Source: Luteibacter yeojuensis (GTDB taxonomy: Bacteria; Pseudomonadota; Gammaproteobacteria; Xanthomonadales; Rhodanobacteraceae). From it: a DNA stretch of 64,000 nt. A program made the translations under genes and the position numbers. The stretch covers positions 1,488,001-1,552,000 of the forward strand of contig NZ_JAAQTL010000001.1 in the NCBI RefSeq assembly GCF_011742875.1, read 5' to 3'. The notes below the pieces were generated by a model. The model did not search any database. It had not been told where the DNA came from and was given only the letters and a program-made list of their open reading frames with translations. This document shows, in pieces, positions 45,441 to 53,984 of the stretch. Every line of letters starts with the position of its first letter. Positions within the stretch are counted from its first letter, which is position 1.

Positions 45441-46837
45441 GCGCCGCCCGAGTCGCCCTTGCCACGTCCCACGGGCTTGCGCCGGCGACGGCGCTTGCGC
45501 GCGGGCGCGCCGCTGGCCGCCGAGGGTTCGTGCGGAGGAACCCCGCCGCCGCCGAGCGCCGCCGCCAGCATTTCCGGCGGGAGCTGCTGCGCGTGCGCCC
45601 ACCATTCGCCGAGTTCGCGCATGCGCGGGGATTCGTGCGCGCGCAGCAGCAGGAAGTCGAACGCGGCGCGGAAGCGCGGATGCGACATCAGGCGGAAGAC
45701 GCGCTTGCGATGGATCTGCTCGAAGCGCGGCTGCAACGCCCAGATCTCTTCCATGGTGAAGGTGAAGCGGCGCGGGATGGCCACGCGCTGGCACTGCTCC
45801 CCCACCACGTGCACGGCGGCGCGCTGCCAGGCCTCGTTGGCATCGCAGCCCTGGGCGATCCAGCCCTGGGCCTGGTCGCGCACCTCGCCCCAGAGCAGCA
45901 CGGCGTAAAGGAAGGCCGGCGTCACCGACTTGCCCTCGGCGATGCGGGCGTCCGTATTTGCCAGGCCCTGCTCGACCAGTGCGCGCAACGCGTGGTCGCC
46001 GCGCTCGAGCGCGCGGGCGGTGGCCGGGAAAAGGAATTTCAGCAGGCCGCAGTCCTCGAGCATCTTGAAGCTCTTGAGGCCATGGCCTGCCAGGAACAGC
46101 TTCAACGACTCGTCGAACAGCCGGGCCGGCGCGGCCTCGCCCAGGAGGTGGCCGAGTGAGGCGAACGGCGCGGCGGCCGCCGGATCGATGGTAAAGCCCA
46201 GCTTCGCGGCGAGACGCGCGGCCCGCAGCATGCGCACGGGGTCTTCGCGGTAGCGCTGCTCCGGGTCGCCGATGAGCCGCATGCTGCGGTCTTCGAGATC
46301 GCGCATGCCGCCAACGTAATCGCGGACGCTGAAATCGGCGATGTCGTAGTAGAGCGCGTTGACGCAGAAATCGCGGCGGACTGCGTCTTCCTCGATCGTG
46401 CCCCAGATGTTGTCGCGCACGATCCGGCCGTCGACGATGTGGCGGTCGCCCTCCCCGCCCTCCTCGCCGGTGCCGCGGAAGGTCGCCACTTCGATGATTT
46501 CCGGGCCGAACACGACGTGCGCCAGACGGAAGCGGCGGCCGATCAGGCGGCAGTTGCGGAACAGCCCCTTGACCTCGTCGGGAGTGGCGTTGGTCGCCAC
46601 GTCGAAATCCTTCGGGTGCCCGCCCAGCAGCAGGTCGCGCACGGCCCCGCCGACGAGGTACGCGGCAAAGCCTGCGTCGTGCAGGCGATACAGCACACGC
46701 AAAGCGGCCTTGCTGATGTTCTTGCGGGAGATGGCGTGCTGTTCGCGCGGAATGATGCGCGGTACCGGCGGAACGTCACTCCTGGTTTCGGGATTCAAGC
46801 GGTCGAAGTCCTGGCAGGCGCCCCGGCGCCCATACAC
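45437..46837 (-). CDS. pcnB: Poly(A) polymerase I
   Basis: 466 residues. It adds 3' poly(A) tails that promote RNA decay. The class II nucleotidyltransferase core shows LVGGAVRDLLLGGHPKDFDVATNATPDEV (about residues 60-90), with the catalytic Asp pair in DFD. RDFCVNALYYD and RYREDPVRMLRAARLAAKLGF follow, and the basic tail ARKRRRRRKPVG is typical of PcnB rather than CCA-adding enzyme. The only available start is GTG at 46837; the first 25-30 residues are poorly conserved, so the true start could lie downstream. Coupled to folK. Confidence 0.94.
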   Translation of the reverse strand: MYGRRGACQDFDRLNPETRSDVPPVPRIIPREQHAISRKNISKAALRVLYRLHDAGFAAYLVGGAVRDLLLGGHPKDFDVATNATPDEVKGLFRNCRLIGRRFRLAHVVFGPEIIEVATFRGTGEEGGEGDRHIVDGRIVRDNIWGTIEEDAVRRDFCVNALYYDIADFSVRDYVGGMRDLEDRSMRLIGDPEQRYREDPVRMLRAARLAAKLGFTIDPAAAAPFASLGHLLGEAAPARLFDESLKLFLAGHGLKSFKMLEDCGLLKFLFPATARALERGDHALRALVEQGLANTDARIAEGKSVTPAFLYAVLLWGEVRDQAQGWIAQGCDANEAWQRAAVHVVGEQCQRVAIPRRFTFTMEEIWALQPRFEQIHRKRVFRLMSHPRFRAAFDFLLLRAHESPRMRELGEWWAHAQQLPPEMLAAALGGGGVPPHEPSAASGAPARKRRRRRKPVGRGKGDSGGA

Positions 46838-46918
46838 GTGGCTGCCCCACCGTCTGGTGGGATGAATGGGCCAAATGTAACGAATTCGGCCCCATTCGAC
46901 GAGCGGCCGTGAAACCCA

Positions 46919-46946
46919 TTGCCGACTCGCCGAATTAGGCTATACT
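46919..46946 (+). promoter_or_regulatory. Promoter of tRNA-Glu
   Basis: TTGCCG and TATACT with a 16-base spacer. The -10 ends 28 bases before the mature tRNA 5' end. Confidence 0.65.
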
Positions 46947-46974
46947 AGCTCGCTTCGTACTTCCGGTACGACCC

Positions 46975-47050
46975 GCTCCCTTCGTCTAGTGGTCCAGGAC
47001 ACCGCCCTCTCAAGGCGGGAACACGAGTTCGAACCTCGTAGGGAGCGCCA
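46975..47050 (+). tRNA. tRNA-Glu (CTC)
   Basis: 76 bases. GCTCCCT pairs with AGGGAGC, G discriminator, encoded CCA. The anticodon loop CTCTCAA between CCGCC and GGCGG gives CTC. A good promoter lies just upstream, and fdxA follows 27 bases later, so the two may share a transcript. Confidence 0.95.
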
Positions 47051-47077
47051 CTTTCCTTCCGGCGCCGAACCGTTCGC

Positions 47078-47401
47078 ATGACCTTTGTCGTCACCGACAA
47101 CTGCATCAAGTGCAAATACACGGACTGCGTCGAGGTCTGTCCCGTCGACGCCTTCCACGAAGGTCCGAATTTCCTCGTGATCAATCCGGACGAGTGCATC
47201 GACTGCACGCTCTGCGAGCCGGAATGCCCGATCAACGCCATCTACCCCGAGGACGACGTCCCCGCCGGGCAGGAGACGTTCGTCGCGCTGAACGCGGAAC
47301 TCGCGAAAGACTGGCCGGTGATCACCGAGCGCAAGGACGGCCTGCCCGACGCCAAGGAATGGGAAAACAAGCCCGGCAAGCTGGATCTCCTCCAGCGTTG
47401 A
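47078..47401 (+). CDS. fdxA: 7Fe ferredoxin ([3Fe-4S][4Fe-4S])
   Basis: 107 residues, highly acidic. The first cluster motif has Cys9, Cys17 and Cys21 ([18 protein letters not shown], with an extra Cys12), the second Cys40, Cys43, Cys46 and Cys50 ([16 protein letters not shown]). The C-terminal extension ([14 protein letters not shown]) is typical of FdxA proteins. It carries low-potential electrons; the partner enzyme is not known from context. Confidence 0.96.
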   Translation: MTFVVTDNCIKCKYTDCVEVCPVDAFHEGPNFLVINPDECIDCTLCEPECPINAIYPEDDVPAGQETFVALNAELAKDWPVITERKDGLPDAKEWENKPGKLDLLQR

Positions 47402-47449
47402 AGAGCGTACCCGCCGGCAAGCCGTGGTGCGGCGAGCAGGACGGTTTCG

Positions 47450-48430
47450 TTATTTCAGGACGGCCTGATCGCCGGGGTTGTAGACGAAGAGCGCTCCCCC
47501 TCCCCCCACAGTGGGAAGGGTCATCCGGATGACCGGCACCCAGCGGCCCGTCTGCGACCTGAATTCCTGCTGGTTTGCCCGCGCTTCGGCCAGGCCGACG
47601 GTTTTACCGGCGACGTAGAAAAACGCCTCCAGGGGAATCCGCCTGTCGCCCTGCCCCCAGGTTCCCACCATGACCTCGTTATGCAGCGCGAACCAGGCAG
47701 GCAACCTCTGCCGGATCACCGACTGCGCATAGAACGCGCGCCAGGCATTGGGCGTTCCGGGCGTTATCCGGAAACCACACTGGTTTCCGTACATGCCACG
47801 GTTGGCAAACCTTTGCAGCCAGGCGGTTTCGTCCTGGACACCGATATCCTGGCATGGCCTGGAGTCAGCGATACCCGGATACGCGCCGCAGCCGTCCCGC
47901 CTGTCGCCCGTCCTGTTATTGGTCGCGCCATCGAAGGGATAGACGCACAGCGCCGTCAACTGCGTGTATCCGTCCGAAGGGGCATCGGCGTAGAAATGAG
48001 GCAGGATGACGAAGCCGTTGGTCAGGTCATACACCAGACCGTTGTACGCGGAATCTACCCGCAACCAGGAGAACGACACCCCATAGGGCGTGGGCGAGGA
48101 TGGATTGGGATTCCAGACGTAATATCCGCCTCCGCGCCGGGTCGCGCGCATGAGGATCCCGGAGCACAGCACCGCCGGAAGGGGATTGGGATCGCCGGCA
48201 TACTTGGTGCAGGAAGCGAAGTTTTCCCAGTAGCGCTCCGTCAGGTGCCGGGCGACCGTCGGTCCGTCCGTATCGGCGGCCACGCCGATCGCCGCTCTCT
48301 GTTGTCCAGGCGGCCTCGCGGTGCCCGCCGACATGCCATAGCGGGGGCCGGGGCCCGCGCAAGCGGCCACCACGGCGACCATGAAGCCCATGGCCAGTGC
48401 GCGCATTCCATGTGTCATCCATGCGTACAT
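47450..48430 (-). CDS. Halovibrin-like secreted lipoprotein, copy B
   Basis: 326 residues. The signal peptide ends in VVAACAG, a plausible lipobox with Cys near residue 24. The mature part contains CTKYAGDPNPLPAVLCSGILMRAT, WNPNPSSPTPYGVSFSWLR, the LCVYPFDGATNNRTGD segment, QCGFRI, and HNEVMVGTW followed by LEAFFYV. This pattern (CSG-L-R, WNP, SFS-LR, PC-Q, QCGF, NE) resembles halovibrin (HvnA/HvnB/HvnC) proteins of Vibrio and Pseudomonas, secreted proteins with reported NAD-glycohydrolase activity. I recognise the family only moderately well. Strong site GGGAGG precedes the ATG. Its upstream neighbour is a clear paralogue. Confidence 0.65.
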   Translation of the reverse strand: MYAWMTHGMRALAMGFMVAVVAACAGPGPRYGMSAGTARPPGQQRAAIGVAADTDGPTVARHLTERYWENFASCTKYAGDPNPLPAVLCSGILMRATRRGGGYYVWNPNPSSPTPYGVSFSWLRVDSAYNGLVYDLTNGFVILPHFYADAPSDGYTQLTALCVYPFDGATNNRTGDRRDGCGAYPGIADSRPCQDIGVQDETAWLQRFANRGMYGNQCGFRITPGTPNAWRAFYAQSVIRQRLPAWFALHNEVMVGTWGQGDRRIPLEAFFYVAGKTVGLAEARANQQEFRSQTGRWVPVIRMTLPTVGGGGALFVYNPGDQAVLK

Positions 48431-48476
48431 GTCGAAACCTCCCTGTATCGATAACGGGGCGCGGATCGCACCGGGG

Positions 48477-49493
48477 CTACTGGATCGGCTGGTCTTCCTT
48501 CAGGTAACGGAACGCCGCCATGCCGTTCGGGACCACGGGCATCGTCACTTGAATGACCGGCACCCAGCGCCCTACCGCACTGAAAAAATCTTCCTGGTTG
48601 AGCATGGCTTCACCGCGTCCGCCCGAACCGTTGACGTAGAAGAAGGCTTCGAGGGGCAGGGCCGGATCGTTCTGCGGCCACGTGCCCACCATGAGTTCGT
48701 TGTGCTTCGTAAACCCGTTCGGCGCTCCCTGACGGATCTCCATGTGCGCCCGGAAAGCGAGATAGGCATTGGCCGTACCGGGCCCCAAGGCAAACCCGCA
48801 CTGCCTCTCGTTGGGCGGATCCCATCCGAATTTCGTCACCCACTGATGGCTCGTGGTGATGTTCTGCGCCTGGCAAGGCCGGCTATGGGTATCGCTCCCG
48901 AACTGGTCGCAACCGTCGTTGTTTCCACCCGTCCGCTCCCACGTCCAGCCATCGAAAGGAAAGACGCACAGCACGGTCAGTGGCCGGAAACCGCCGGACT
49001 CATCGGTGGCGAAACGGGGCATGAGGATGTATCCACTTCCCTTGCCCCAGACAGGCGTGGCGAATGCCGCATCCCTGCGCAACCAGGAAAACGGCACGCC
49101 GTTCTTGATAGGAGAACCCGGATTCGGATTCCAGATATGGAATCCAGGCCCTCGCGTGGATACGCGCAGGAGAATGCCCGAGCACAGCACCGCCGGCTGC
49201 GGGTTGGGATCGCTTGGCTTCGTGCAGTAGGGCGACGTATCGTCGTAGCGTGCCTGGAGGTGACGGGCGATATCCTCGCCCACCCCGCCCCGAATGCCAG
49301 GCCGGGGCGGCGGCATCTCGTAAGGCATCGCGCCCGGATCCGCCGCCCGCGCTCCGACCCTCGCCTGCGCGGCGCTATCGTCATCGAACGACGCATCGCC
49401 GGGAGGCCGCACCGTCGTCACGCAACCGGCAAGCAGGATCGCCGCGACGCCCAGCCAGAACGCACACCGCGTGCGCGCGCATGCAGCATTCAT
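48477..49493 (-). CDS. Halovibrin-like secreted lipoprotein, copy A
   Basis: 338 residues, a paralogue of the next gene. Lipobox ILLAGC near residue 24. It shares the order CTKPSDPNPQPAVLCSGILLR, WNPNPGSPIKNGVPFSWLR, LCVFPFDGWTWERTGG, SRPCQ, RQCGFALGPGTANAY, KHNELMVGTWPQNDPALPLEAFFYV and GRWVPVIQVTMP. At least six Cys are conserved between the copies (three likely disulfide bonds). The start at 49493 has AAGGAGG upstream; the frame to 49568 is unlikely. The pair, 46 bases apart, probably forms an operon. Function is tentative, as for copy B. Confidence 0.65.
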   Translation of the reverse strand: MNAACARTRCAFWLGVAAILLAGCVTTVRPPGDASFDDDSAAQARVGARAADPGAMPYEMPPPRPGIRGGVGEDIARHLQARYDDTSPYCTKPSDPNPQPAVLCSGILLRVSTRGPGFHIWNPNPGSPIKNGVPFSWLRRDAAFATPVWGKGSGYILMPRFATDESGGFRPLTVLCVFPFDGWTWERTGGNNDGCDQFGSDTHSRPCQAQNITTSHQWVTKFGWDPPNERQCGFALGPGTANAYLAFRAHMEIRQGAPNGFTKHNELMVGTWPQNDPALPLEAFFYVNGSGGRGEAMLNQEDFFSAVGRWVPVIQVTMPVVPNGMAAFRYLKEDQPIQ

Positions 49494-49655
49494 CCGACGC
49501 CTCCTTGTGTCGGTTTTCCCGGTCGCGGCCAGCGCAACGCTTACCGCGTGCGCCGCAAGTATCGGCAATCGCCCTTTACCGATCCATCCACCGTTCGTTG
49601 TAGGGGCGGCGGCAGGTCCTCGGCCACGACCGCGATAACCGGCGATGGCGCAAAG

Positions 49656-49683
49656 AAAAACGCCGCCCGGAGGCGGCGTTTCC
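49656..49683 (-). terminator. Terminator of the dapA-bamC operon
   Basis: AAACGCCGCC / GGCGGCGTTT hairpin followed by TTCTTTG on the minus strand, 20 bases past the bamC stop. The gap between it and the halovibrin-like gene (49494-49655) shows nothing else. Confidence 0.8.
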
Positions 49684-49703
49684 CAAGAGGCGAACCGTGT
49701 GGC

Positions 49704-50294
49704 TTACTTGCTGCCCATGCGCGACTTCAGTGCATCGATGACGCGACGCACGCCATCGGCATCGCCCTGCGCGCGCACTTCGCTGCCGCTGCCGCTGGAC
49801 GTGACGGCGAGCACGACGTTGTGCCCGCCACCGGCCGCGGATGCCGTGGCGTCCCCGGCATTCTGGTCGGTGTTCTTGCCGGCGCCGAACATGCGGCGGA
49901 AGAAGCCCGGGCGACCTTCCGGCTTACCGCGATTCACGGCGATCTGGTAGGTGTGCGTCGCGTCGTCGTGCGAGGTGACCTTGCCCAGGTCGCCCACGCT
50001 GAGCAACTCGCCGATGCGGCGGTAGGCGGCGTCGGCATCGTCGGCGAGGATGAAGCCATCGGACACCGGCGCGGCGGCCTGGCTGGAGGTGGCGCCGGCG
50101 GCACCGGAGCCCACGTCGGGAATGACCAGGGCGGCGCTGGTCGACGGCGTGTCGAGGCCGGGCGGAATCTCGAGGGGGGCTTCCTGCCGGGCCTTTTCCC
50201 AATCCTTCTTGGAGCGGAACGCGCCGCAACCGGAAACGACCAGGACGGAGAGGAGCAGTGCCGGGACGACCAGCGCGTACGAGGTTTTCTTCAT
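49704..50294 (-). CDS. bamC: BamC-like lipoprotein (NlpB-related)
   Basis: 196 residues. Lipobox LVVSGC with Cys near residue 23, then KDWEKARQEAPLEIPPGLDTPSTSAALVIPD, which resembles the unstructured N-terminal segment of BamC that clasps BamD. One helix-grip-like domain follows (about residues 85-195). It is shorter than E. coli BamC (344), which has two such domains. Position directly downstream of dapA, as in E. coli dapA-bamC (nlpB), supports the assignment. Confidence 0.75.
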   Translation of the reverse strand: MKKTSYALVVPALLLSVLVVSGCGAFRSKKDWEKARQEAPLEIPPGLDTPSTSAALVIPDVGSGAAGATSSQAAAPVSDGFILADDADAAYRRIGELLSVGDLGKVTSHDDATHTYQIAVNRGKPEGRPGFFRRMFGAGKNTDQNAGDATASAAGGGHNVVLAVTSSGSGSEVRAQGDADGVRRVIDALKSRMGSK

Positions 50295-50322
50295 GAACTT
50301 TGGGTTCCGTTGGAAGGTTGCT

Positions 50323-51216
50323 TCAGGCGGCGGACGCCAATGGTGCCAGAGCCGCGAGTGTTTCGCGTAGCCGCGCCAGCGCCGGACCCGGTCCGAGCTC
50401 CACCAGCGGCGGCCGGGGGACGGCCGAACCAAGCCCCAGGGCGGCCAGGCCGGCCTTTACCGGGATCGGGTTCGGCGCGCAATTCAGGGCCTCGACCAGA
50501 GGGGCCAACCGCGCCGCCGCCTCCGCCGTGCGCCCGGCATCGCCCGCACGGGCGGCGTCGCAGAGCGCACGGAAGGCTTCGGGCACGAGATTGGCCACGA
50601 CGGAGATGGTCCCCGCGGCGCCCGCCAGCATGGCCTGGTGCGCCGAACCGTCGTCGCCGCTCAGGTAGACGAAATCGGCACGGATAAGTTCCGCGATGGC
50701 CTGGATGCGCCCGGCGTCGCCGCGGGCCTCCTTGATGCCGACGATGGCGGGGTGGTCGCGCAGTTCCGCCACCGTTTCCGGCGCGATGTCGCAACCGGTG
50801 CGCGGCGGCACGTTGTAGAGGATGACGGGCAGGCCGCCCTGGTCGGCCACGGCGAGGAAATGACGACGGAGGCCTTCCTGCGTGGGGCGGACATAGAACG
50901 GCGCGACGACCAGCGCGGCATCCGCGCCGAGGGCCTTCGCCCGGCGGGTCGTGGCGACGGTCTTCGCCGTGCCCGCCTCGCCGGTGCCGGCGATGACCGG
51001 AATGCGCCCGGCCACGCGCTGCACGGCGAACGCCAGCAGGCGCTCGTACTCGTCGTGCTCGAGGAAATGCGATTCACCCGTGGAGCCGGCCACGACGACC
51101 GCCTGCGTGCCGCCGGCCAGCTGCTGGTCCAGCAGCCGCCCGAAGACCTCGAGGTCGAGGGAACCGTCGGCGGCGAACGGCGTCGCCAGCGCGGTGATGC
51201 TTCCTGAGATATCCAA
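50323..51216 (-). CDS. dapA: 4-hydroxy-tetrahydrodipicolinate synthase
   Basis: 297 residues from a TTG start. It condenses pyruvate and aspartate semialdehyde for lysine and diaminopimelate synthesis. Motifs: GSITALATPF at the front, GSTGESHFLEHDEY, the Tyr in ILYNVPPRTGCDI, and the Schiff-base Lys in IVGIKEARGDAGR. TTG at 51216 gives the family-like N-terminus; ATG at 51249 would add 11 residues. Followed by bamC and divergent from gcvR, as in E. coli. Confidence 0.93.
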   Translation of the reverse strand: MDISGSITALATPFAADGSLDLEVFGRLLDQQLAGGTQAVVVAGSTGESHFLEHDEYERLLAFAVQRVAGRIPVIAGTGEAGTAKTVATTRRAKALGADAALVVAPFYVRPTQEGLRRHFLAVADQGGLPVILYNVPPRTGCDIAPETVAELRDHPAIVGIKEARGDAGRIQAIAELIRADFVYLSGDDGSAHQAMLAGAAGTISVVANLVPEAFRALCDAARAGDAGRTAEAAARLAPLVEALNCAPNPIPVKAGLAALGLGSAVPRPPLVELGPGPALARLRETLAALAPLASAA

Positions 51217-51365
51217 GGTGAAACCCGTTGTGTCATCAGCCCTTCGCATGTTACCGGGGCCGTTCCGGCACGTCCATTCGGCGTGCAAGGGCACTCTTGC
51301 TAGCGTGCGACGGGGGCAAGTAAGCTGCCCCCAAAGCGTTGGTTCCGCGCCCCGCGGGACGCGCC

Positions 51366-51941
51366 ATGGGTAAACCCGCCTTGAATCGTTCTGCAGCACG
51401 CAACGGCACCACCGATAACCAGCTCCTCATCTCGACGCTGTCGCCGGCGCACCGCGCGCCGATCCTGGCGCTGGCCAAGCGGATCGCCGACTCCGGCTGC
51501 AACCTCGCCGATGCCCGCGTCTCGACGATCGGCAACGATACCTCGGTGATGCTCCTCGCCGCCGGCGCGTGGGATGCCGTGGCCAAGCTGGAAACCTCGC
51601 TGGGCAAGCTCGGGCGCGACGAGGAGTTGCAGATCGTCCACTACCGCACCACGCCGCGCGAGCCGACGACGCACCTGCTGCCTTACCTGGTGGAAGTGAT
51701 CGCTGCCGACCGTCCCGGCATCCTGGTGAAGATCATCGAGTTCTTCTCCCGTCGCGACATCAGCGTGGAGCAGCTTTCCTCCATGCGTTACCAGGCGATG
51801 CAGACCGGCGCCGAGATGTTCCAGGCGCAGATCACGATCGGCATTCCCGCGGAGACGCACATCGCCGCCCTGCGCGACGATTTCCTCGAACTTTGCGATG
51901 GCCTCAACCTCGACGCCATCATGGACCCGGTGAAATTCTGA
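51366..51941 (+). CDS. gcvR: Glycine cleavage system transcriptional repressor-like protein, two ACT domains
   Basis: 191 residues with two ACT domains (about residues 18-95 and 103-185). The second begins YLVEVIAADRPGILVKIIEFFSRRDISVEQLSS, a classic ACT pattern. In E. coli GcvR binds GcvA and glycine. The neighbourhood dapA/gcvR-bcp is the same as in E. coli. There is no gcvA or gcvTHP in the window. Start at 51366 (MGKPALN); an upstream start at 51339 is less likely. Confidence 0.88.
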   Translation: MGKPALNRSAARNGTTDNQLLISTLSPAHRAPILALAKRIADSGCNLADARVSTIGNDTSVMLLAAGAWDAVAKLETSLGKLGRDEELQIVHYRTTPREPTTHLLPYLVEVIAADRPGILVKIIEFFSRRDISVEQLSSMRYQAMQTGAEMFQAQITIGIPAETHIAALRDDFLELCDGLNLDAIMDPVKF

Positions 51942-51966
51942 ACGACGAGGAGCAGCGGACGTACGC

Positions 51967-52428
51967 ATGACCGGCAAGGGCAAGAAGCTACCGAAACTCG
52001 AAGGCACGCTCGGCGACGGCTCCACGCTGTCCCTGTCTTCGCTCAAGGGCCAGTGGGTCGTCGTGTTCTTCTATCCCAAGGACAACACGCCAGGCTGTAC
52101 GAACGAGGCGAGGGACTTCCGCGATCTCTACGCGACGTTCCGCGCCCGCAACGCGGAGGTCGTCGGCGTCTCCCGCGATTCGGTGCGCTCGCACGCGAAC
52201 TTCGCGGCGAAGCACGAACTCCCCTTCCCGCTCGTTTCCGACGCCGACGAGACCTGGTGCAAGGCATTCGACGTCATCCACGAGAAAGTGCTTTACGGAA
52301 AACGCCACATGGGCGTGGTCCGCAGCACCTTCCTCATCGATCCCGACGGCCGCCTGGCCGCGGAATGGCGCGGCATCAAGATCCCCGGCCATGCGCAGGC
52401 CGTCTTAGAGAACGTTCCACCCGCGTGA
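51967..52428 (+). CDS. bcp: Thioredoxin-dependent thiol peroxidase Bcp/PrxQ
   Basis: 153 residues. It reduces hydrogen peroxide and organic peroxides using thioredoxin. The peroxidatic site is FYPKDNTPGCTNEARDF with Cys44. The resolving Cys usually five residues later is replaced by Arg49; Cys98 (ETWCKAF) is the only other Cys and may resolve, or the enzyme acts as a one-Cys form. It lies 25 bases after gcvR, as in E. coli gcvR-bcp. Confidence 0.94.
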   Translation: MTGKGKKLPKLEGTLGDGSTLSLSSLKGQWVVVFFYPKDNTPGCTNEARDFRDLYATFRARNAEVVGVSRDSVRSHANFAAKHELPFPLVSDADETWCKAFDVIHEKVLYGKRHMGVVRSTFLIDPDGRLAAEWRGIKIPGHAQAVLENVPPA

Positions 52429-52510
52429 CGGATACCGCGACACGCGGCTTTCCCCTCCGGCCGTCGCCGTGCGGCCGGCAATCGCAACCTCCGCATGAGG
52501 TCACTTCCGC

Positions 52511-53899
52511 ATGACCGGAAGCAAGCGCATCTACGCCCTCGACACCAACGTGCTGCTGCACGACCCGACCGCGCTGTTCCGCTTCGAGGAACACGATGTC
52601 TTCATACCGATGACGGTGCTGGAGGAACTTGACGAGAAGAAGAAAGGCGGCTCGGAAGTCTCGCGCAACGGCCGCCAGGTAAGCCGATTCCTCAACGAAC
52701 TGATCGAGCGCGGCAACGGCCACGGCATCCGCGACGGCCTGGAACTCACCAACCCGCAAGGCATCAACCTCAAGCGCGGCGCCGTGGGCCACCTGTTCTT
52801 CCAGCAGCGCGCGGGGCACGGCAACGGCAAGGCCGACAACCAGATCCTCGCCTCCGTCATCGATCTGCGCGACCAGTTCCCCGACCGCCCGGTCATCCTC
52901 GTCACCAAGGACATCAACCTCCGCATCAAGGCGTCGATCTACGGCATCACCGCGGAGGACTACGAGAACGACCGCGCGCTGGACGATTTCGCGCTGCTCT
53001 TCACGGGTTCCGACGAGCTGCCGGAGGATTTCTGGAGCCGGCATCCGGAACTGCGCTCGTGGAACGAGCGCGGCCGCACCTTCTACGAGGTGGACGTACG
53101 CGACGACGAGCTGTGGTACCCCAACCAGTGCCTCTACATGCCCGGCGAGAACGACGTGGAACTGCGCGTGCTCGAACTCACCGGCGACGAGGACACGCGC
53201 AAGGCGAAGCTCGTGCTGCTCGACGACCACAGCCACGCCGCGCATGGCGTATGGGGCATCGCCGCGCGCAACCGCGAACAGAACTTCGCACTCAACCTCC
53301 TGATGGACCCGGAAGTCGATTTCGTCACCCTGCTGGGCACCGCCGGCACCGGCAAGACCCTGCTGGCCCTCGCCGCCGGCCTCGCCCAGGTGATGGACCA
53401 GCAGCGTTACCGCGAGATCATCATGACCCGCGCCACCGTCTCGGTGGGCGAGGACATCGGCTTCCTGCCCGGCACGGAGGAAGAAAAGATGACGCCGTGG
53501 ATGGGCGCGCTGACGGACAACCTCGAAGTGCTCGCCAATCCGGAGGAAGGCGGCTCCTGGGGCAGGCAGGCGACGAACGACCTGCTGGCCTCGCGCGTGA
53601 AGATCCGCTCGCTCAACTTCATGCGAGGCCGCACCTTCCTCAGCCGCTACCTCATCATCGACGAGGCACAGAACCTCACGCCAAAGCAGATGAAGACCCT
53701 GATCACCCGCGCCGGTCCCGGCACGAAGATCGTCTGCCTGGGCAACGTGGAACAGATCGACACGCCGTATCTCACGGAAACCACGTCGGGCCTCACGTAT
53801 GCGGTGGACCGCTTCAAGATGTGGGGTCATTCGGGCCACATCACGCTGAAGCGCGGCGAACGGTCGAGACTGGCGGATTTCGCGTCGGAAGCGTTGTAG
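52511..53899 (+). CDS. PhoH family protein, PIN domain plus PhoH-like ATPase
   Basis: 462 residues. The N-terminal PIN ribonuclease domain (about 5-140) starts KRIYALDTNVLLHDP, with acidic residues Asp11 and the later LVTKDINLRIKA. The C-terminal PhoH domain (about 235-460) has Walker [18 protein letters not shown] and Walker B YLIIDEAQNLTPKQMKTLITRAG. This PIN-PhoH (PhoH2/YlaK-type) architecture combines RNA cleavage with ATP-dependent unwinding. It starts 82 bases after bcp; a nearby direct repeat of CCGCATGA gives two ATG starts, of which 52511 is in frame. Confidence 0.92.
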   Translation: MTGSKRIYALDTNVLLHDPTALFRFEEHDVFIPMTVLEELDEKKKGGSEVSRNGRQVSRFLNELIERGNGHGIRDGLELTNPQGINLKRGAVGHLFFQQRAGHGNGKADNQILASVIDLRDQFPDRPVILVTKDINLRIKASIYGITAEDYENDRALDDFALLFTGSDELPEDFWSRHPELRSWNERGRTFYEVDVRDDELWYPNQCLYMPGENDVELRVLELTGDEDTRKAKLVLLDDHSHAAHGVWGIAARNREQNFALNLLMDPEVDFVTLLGTAGTGKTLLALAAGLAQVMDQQRYREIIMTRATVSVGEDIGFLPGTEEEKMTPWMGALTDNLEVLANPEEGGSWGRQATNDLLASRVKIRSLNFMRGRTFLSRYLIIDEAQNLTPKQMKTLITRAGPGTKIVCLGNVEQIDTPYLTETTSGLTYAVDRFKMWGHSGHITLKRGERSRLADFASEAL

Positions 53900-53984
53900 C
53901 GGAAAACACGGGCGCGGGCATGAGGCTCGCGCTCTTTTCATGGAACCCAGCGCCTTGCGCATGAGGACCGACTATCCTCCACGC

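Noticed and set aside
53900..53984. TPP riboswitch before thiD
   Set aside because: The gap is only 85 bases and lacks the CTGAGA and ACCTGA-type elements.
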